Below are positions 60,355-64,000 of a DNA stretch of 64,000 nt, one piece after another. Both the position numbers and the translations under genes were made by a program. The notes beneath the pieces were generated by a model that saw only the letters and a program-made list of their open reading frames with translations, did not search any database and was not told the DNA's origin. The DNA is from Clostridia bacterium (lineage in GTDB: Bacteria; Bacillota_A; Clostridia; Oscillospirales; CAG-272): NCBI GenBank assembly GCA_017501345.1, contig JAFVXC010000022.1, positions 1-64,000 on the forward strand. Direction: 5' to 3'. Position 1 is the first letter of the stretch. The number at the start of each line of letters is the position of its first letter.

Positions 60355-62334
60355 TTATTTTGCCTTGTAGAAATATACCTTCGCGGTTCGTTTTTCCTTG
60401 ATCGTCAAAGACAAGCCCTTTTCGAGAAGCGTGTTGCCGCCGACCGTGAAGGTGCCGCCATCGGCGTCCTCAAAGATATATTCCTTGTCCTGCGACAGGC
60501 CGTAGAGCTTAAGGTCGGCGGTCGGATACATCGACTTCTCGCGTCTGAAAACCTGAAGAACGCCCGCATCCTCATCGGGATCGTGGTACTGCACGGCAGA
60601 CCACGTATCCGTATAGCCGCTCGGGGAGGTCAGTGGATAAATGTCCTTGTAGAGGTAGGGACGAACGCGAAGAAATTCCTTCACCATTTTCCATAACCAT
60701 TTGAGCGATTTCTCGTCTCTGTCGATCTTGCCCTCGATCGAATAGAATAAACCCGTTGCGAATATGGGAGCGTACGCACTGCGGAAGCGATAGGTATCAA
60801 ACCAACACCGTCCCGTTCCCGTTCCGGAGTACGGCAACCAACTGCCGTAATTCATCGCGTGGTTCTGCGTAATATAGGGAGTCGGATCTACGGGGCACTG
60901 TGCATCGCTTCTCCACATCGGGACCGAGCGGCGCAGAGTTTCAACGTCGATCCGTCGCCCACCGCTTGCACAGTTGTCGATCAGAAGCCCGGGGAAACGC
61001 TCAAGAAGGGCATCCCAAAGGCGGTAAAGTCCGTTGATGTGCTTGATCTCGGTGATCCCGACCCGCTCGGGGGTATCCGCAAGGCGCCAATAGCCGAGCG
61101 GAGCAAAATTGAAATCCTGACGGTATACGGAGATCCGCAGGCGCGCAATGATATCCACAAGCGTATTAAAGCAGTACTGCCACGCCTCCTCGTTTCCGAG
61201 ATCAAAGAGAATATTCTGATTCCGTTCGTCATCGGGAATAATGAGATACTCGGGGTGATCCTTTACGAGTGGAACGCCTCGGCGAACGCGCTCGGGCTCA
61301 AACCAAAGAAGATATTGCTTATCGGTCTTCTCAATGGCAGAGGCAACGTCAAGAAGCAGGTCGGGGTGCCGAACGCGGTTGACCTCCCAGTTGCCCACGT
61401 GCTGCGACCAGTCACCCTCGTGCTCGTCAATAGACGGAAGTACACCCGCGCCATACCACCCCGCATCCATCCAATACGTATTATACGGAATCCCCGTAGC
61501 CTCAATCTTTTTAATGACCTCAAGGCAATCCTCGGTACTCGTTCCGCCCCACAGCATCGCCGAGAACGGAAGCTCCTTCTCGGGATCCCTGATCGGCGAA
61601 TAAACGTCTCGCACAAGCCGACGCCACTTGTTCTGTCCGTCCTGCATCGTGCCGCAGTACGGCATCAGGGTGACCGAGGAGGTACGGAAGCATTCGCCGG
61701 GAAGGATCCTGAAATTCGTATCCTCGATCTTACTCCTAAAGATCACCGAGTCCTTTTTTCGCTCGACAGCGGTATTCCACTGCCCCGTCCATCCGACGGC
61801 GGCAATGACACCGAGATTCTCTTTTCCGTGCTTGATATGGAAGAAGGGGGCGAGCCCGTCCGAGGAGCGTCCGCCTTTCGAGCCGTACACGCGCCGCGAG
61901 CCCTCGACAAACCAATTCGGGAAATTGACCGAGCGGTTGACGTCTATATTGCCATAGGAAAAGGCGTCGGGTGAGGAGTCTCCGCCTGCCATCACGTAGA
62001 CCTTGACCACGTTCTCATCCTTGTGCAGCCAGGAGCGTCCCGAGGTTTTCGGCTCACTCTCGGGAAACGGGAGCTCAACGTCACAGTCCCACAGCTCGGA
62101 TATGATATCGGTGGGAGCGTCTCCCGTATTTTCCCATTCGTTCACCCAATCGCAGGCGCCGAACTCGGGATAGACGCGGAAAGTGTTTATCATCCGCAGT
62201 CCGCCGTCAAAAATGTACATGGTTTTGGTAGTGCTTCCGTCCGTCTCGACCTTTACTGAGGGAGAGTGCTCTTTAAAATCCTTCCCTCCGAGTAAAAATG
62301 AGAACCGTGGTTGATTTTTCAAGGCTTCTAACAT
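60355..62334 (-). CDS. Glycoside hydrolase family 36 (alpha-galactosidase-type)
   Basis: 659 residues, no signal peptide, so cytoplasmic. WMDAGWYGAG and LWFEPERVRRG line the barrel, VYRQDFNF holds the likely nucleophile aspartate, NCASGGRRIDVETLRRSVPM is a strong GH36/GH-D signature, and WRSDAQCPVDPT holds the likely acid/base aspartate. Alpha-galactosidase is the commonest activity; alpha-N-acetylgalactosaminidase is possible. AAAGGAG precedes the ATG. Its promoter region carries 21-bp-spaced direct repeats, suggesting AraC-type control. No transporter is adjacent. Confidence 0.87.
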   Translation of the reverse strand: MLEALKNQPRFSFLLGGKDFKEHSPSVKVETDGSTTKTMYIFDGGLRMINTFRVYPEFGACDWVNEWENTGDAPTDIISELWDCDVELPFPESEPKTSGRSWLHKDENVVKVYVMAGGDSSPDAFSYGNIDVNRSVNFPNWFVEGSRRVYGSKGGRSSDGLAPFFHIKHGKENLGVIAAVGWTGQWNTAVERKKDSVIFRSKIEDTNFRILPGECFRTSSVTLMPYCGTMQDGQNKWRRLVRDVYSPIRDPEKELPFSAMLWGGTSTEDCLEVIKKIEATGIPYNTYWMDAGWYGAGVLPSIDEHEGDWSQHVGNWEVNRVRHPDLLLDVASAIEKTDKQYLLWFEPERVRRGVPLVKDHPEYLIIPDDERNQNILFDLGNEEAWQYCFNTLVDIIARLRISVYRQDFNFAPLGYWRLADTPERVGITEIKHINGLYRLWDALLERFPGLLIDNCASGGRRIDVETLRRSVPMWRSDAQCPVDPTPYITQNHAMNYGSWLPYSGTGTGRCWFDTYRFRSAYAPIFATGLFYSIEGKIDRDEKSLKWLWKMVKEFLRVRPYLYKDIYPLTSPSGYTDTWSAVQYHDPDEDAGVLQVFRREKSMYPTADLKLYGLSQDKEYIFEDADGGTFTVGGNTLLEKGLSLTIKEKRTAKVYFYKAK

Positions 62335-62425
62335 AGCTTGTTTCTCCTTTTGTGGGATTAAAAGTATTTTTTCGAAGCGTCCGCGCTCCGTCTCGTCGCC
62401 TGATACATTTTTCTATTGCAGCACT

Positions 62426-62485
62426 ATTATAACACAAAAATACTTTTATTTTTATGACATTTCACTCATTTTATATGAAATTTCA
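62426..62485 (-). promoter_or_regulatory. GH36 promoter with AraC-type direct repeats
   Basis: Minus-strand -10 TATAAT (62426-62431) with only TAAAAA at the -35. Adjoining it are TGAAATGTCAT (62454-62464) and TGAAATTTCAT (62475-62485), direct repeats spaced exactly 21 bp. This is what an activator-dependent promoter looks like. The rest of the 303-bp gap 62335-62637 has no gene. Confidence 0.65.
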
Positions 62486-62637
62486 ACCATTTTTCCGAAT
62501 AACAAGCTTTAATGAAAGCCCTCTGCAATGTAAAACGGCTTTCCGAATGCGCCCGCATAACGGTAGACGCGGTAGGTGTCGCCTATATCATAGGCGTAGT
62601 AGTTTTAGTTTTCTTTTTCACTTATAAACTTCTCCCA

Positions 62638-63579
62638 TCAGATAAACCGATCAAACCACATCGGCAGCTCCTCGCGCATCACGGGAGAAACCTTGTGCTC
62701 CACGCCCTCGAGCAGGTGGAACTCAATGTAAGATCCCGATCGGCGAACCGATCTGACGAACTCCTCCACCATCACGGGGTCAACGACCGTATCCGCAGTT
62801 CCCTGCCAGATCTTGATCGGACAGGGCGGGATCACCACGCGCTCTCCCTCCGCGTTTACGAACGAGCGCGTGCGATAGGGATTGAAGCCGATCGTATTCG
62901 GTTCAAACCATTCCTCCGTCGGGAAGCGGTATATTTCCGTAATACGCTCACGCGAATTCATCGTATGTCCCGGCTTCCGTTCGATCTTATCCCACGTACC
63001 GATGCAGTAGTGCCCGTCCACGGTCACGCCGTCCATATTAAGACGCGGATAGAACATTCCGATCGCAAGCACAATACTCGGGAAGGTATTAGAAAAATTC
63101 ATTGCAACGTGTCCGCCCATCGATGCTCCCATAAGGAAAACGCGCTCCGACAGATTAAAATGCTTCACGGCGTAGCGATAAGCCTTGTAAAGCGCGAAAA
63201 TATGCTCGGGGCAGCCCATCGTCAGTCCGTGCGGCTCCGAGCCGCAGATATCAAGCACGGCATAGCCTCTGTCGATACAGGTCGTCGCATACTGTACGCC
63301 GCCGACCAGATTTTCGGCTTCGGAAACACGACCGCCTGCACCGTGGCAGGAAAGGATCAGCGGAGTCGGCTCGCCGTCGTCACGGTAGGTATCGGGCAGA
63401 CAGAGAACGCACTCGCATTCGTGCATCTCCTCCCTGTCACGCACCGCGTGCTCCGTACTGTCACTCACGTCGCGAAAATGATTGAACGCGACCGTAAAGT
63501 AAATATATTCACGCTCAATTGCACCCTTGATTGGGCCACCCTTTCTGGAATTCGGAATCATCCTTTTTCTGATCTCCAT
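62638..63579 (-). CDS. Alpha/beta-hydrolase (esterase-like)
   Basis: 313 residues, apparently cytoplasmic. PLILSCHGAGGRVSEAEN gives the oxyanion region, VFLMGASMGGHVAMNFS the nucleophile elbow (Ser in GASMGG), IWQGTADTVVDPVMVEEF the acid, and LLEGVEHKVSP the histidine. It is an S9/esterase_D-like fold; the substrate is unknown, perhaps an acyl group on a glycan as it lies next to GH36 on the same strand (inference). AAGGAG 7 nt before the ATG. Confidence 0.78.
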   Translation of the reverse strand: MEIRKRMIPNSRKGGPIKGAIEREYIYFTVAFNHFRDVSDSTEHAVRDREEMHECECVLCLPDTYRDDGEPTPLILSCHGAGGRVSEAENLVGGVQYATTCIDRGYAVLDICGSEPHGLTMGCPEHIFALYKAYRYAVKHFNLSERVFLMGASMGGHVAMNFSNTFPSIVLAIGMFYPRLNMDGVTVDGHYCIGTWDKIERKPGHTMNSRERITEIYRFPTEEWFEPNTIGFNPYRTRSFVNAEGERVVIPPCPIKIWQGTADTVVDPVMVEEFVRSVRRSGSYIEFHLLEGVEHKVSPVMREELPMWFDRFI

Positions 63580-63699
63580 ACGTATTCTCCTTACTGAAAA
63601 ATTTTATTTTCGGAATGCTTCAAAATTGTTTCTCCGTTGTGTGGGGATCTTCATTTCGGCATTTTTTGGAACGGTTACCGCAACGGCGATCGACACAAA

Positions 63700-64000
63700 T
63701 TATAAAGTAGCGCCGTCCTCCGATCCTGTCACCGCGCGGTCACATCTGCGGTATAACACGCTTCTGCCGCGAAGTCCGTTCTCCTCAAAAAAACCGAGAG
63801 AGAGAAAGACTCTCAAAGCGGCATATACCGCTCTGCCGCGAAGTCCGAGCAGTGCACCGAATTCCGATGCGACAAATTCCTCGGGAAGCTCGGGAGAGAG
63901 AAACGCCGCATAGTCCTCGCGCGACGCGAGATCCACCCGACCGAGCAAGGCGATCGGCACGCGCTCACAGCGGTTCGAGCCGCGTTTTTTGTCGTAACTC
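63700..64000 (-). CDS. C-terminal part of a protein of unknown function (runs off the window)
   Basis: A minus-strand frame open from the window edge to a stop at 63700, about 100 residues. It starts SYDKKRGSNRCERVPIALLG and continues VDLASREDYAAFLSPELPEE and ALLGLRGRAVYAALRVFLSL; the last 60 residues look like a winged-helix domain (helices plus GLRGRSVLYRRC). The internal GTG at 63960 is not needed as a start, since the frame continues past the edge. The family is not recognised. The 120-bp gap to the esterase gene has no terminator-like hairpin. Confidence 0.6.
   Translation of the reverse strand, partial: SYDKKRGSNRCERVPIALLGRVDLASREDYAAFLSPELPEEFVASEFGALLGLRGRAVYAALRVFLSLGFFEENGLRGRSVLYRRCDRAVTGSEDGATL

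Overview
The window looks like a chromosomal stretch from an anaerobic, probably uncultured gut-type member of the Bacillota, class Clostridia. Pointers are MecA, a Firmicutes-style L10 leader, SipW-cognate signal peptides, lipoproteins with Gram-positive lipoboxes, pyruvate phosphate dikinase, a type-4 Fe-S uracil-DNA glycosylase, an Fe-S/siroheme reductase and strong TTGACA-17-TATAAT promoters, many preceded by TGTGG. The genus cannot be named from the sequence alone.

Layout. 1-1109 is the truncated end of a large phage/ICE-type polyvalent protein, next to a tRNA-Lys(UUU) and its terminator. 1407-6291 is a minus-strand block: pgk, tpiA, rbfA, nrnA, a flavodoxin and a small membrane protein. 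6327-10508 is the most distinctive region: a tyrosine recombinase, a 248-bp segment bounded by perfect 65-bp inverted repeats and carrying a consensus promoter plus a two-way terminator, then two paralogous secreted proteins with SipW-cognate signal peptides. It reads as a self-contained promoter-inversion (phase-variation) switch, in the ON orientation here. 10531-18826 holds a radical SAM protein, an aminotransferase, a DinG/Rad3-like helicase, MecA, UDG, and a membrane protein coupled to a WYL-like regulator. 18887-20189 is the L10-leader/rplJ/rplL operon. 20210-26416 has an MFS transporter, an ADP-ribose pyrophosphatase, RNase HI, an asrC-like/luxS/mtnN operon and wecB. 26620-30900 has pncB, then GH127 and an AraC regulator divergent around a shared operator-like direct repeat.

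30923-37307 carries a membrane protein, greA, a CtpA protease, a CdaR/PucR regulator, rsmE and prmA. 37436-37627 may encode a structured non-coding RNA. ychF, trmB, truB and a PPase-like/Nudix fusion follow, then a nucleoside-salvage pair in which the ribokinase-type kinase is fused to an AraC DNA-binding domain, and a TlpA-like lipoprotein with an in-frame minisatellite. 44746-50077 has rplS with a possible leader, a flippase, a DUF1015 protein, a glycerophosphodiesterase and an XRE-TPR regulator. 50403-60337 holds a ComEC-like MBL hydrolase, pth-mfd-prsA and ppdK. The right end has a GH36 alpha-galactosidase with a second 21-bp-spaced direct repeat at its promoter, an esterase and a partial gene.

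Themes: central glycolysis (pgk, tpiA, ppdK), translation and RNA maintenance, the activated methyl cycle (mtnN, luxS), plant-glycan use (GH127, GH36) under probable AraC control, and a recombination-switched surface protein locus.
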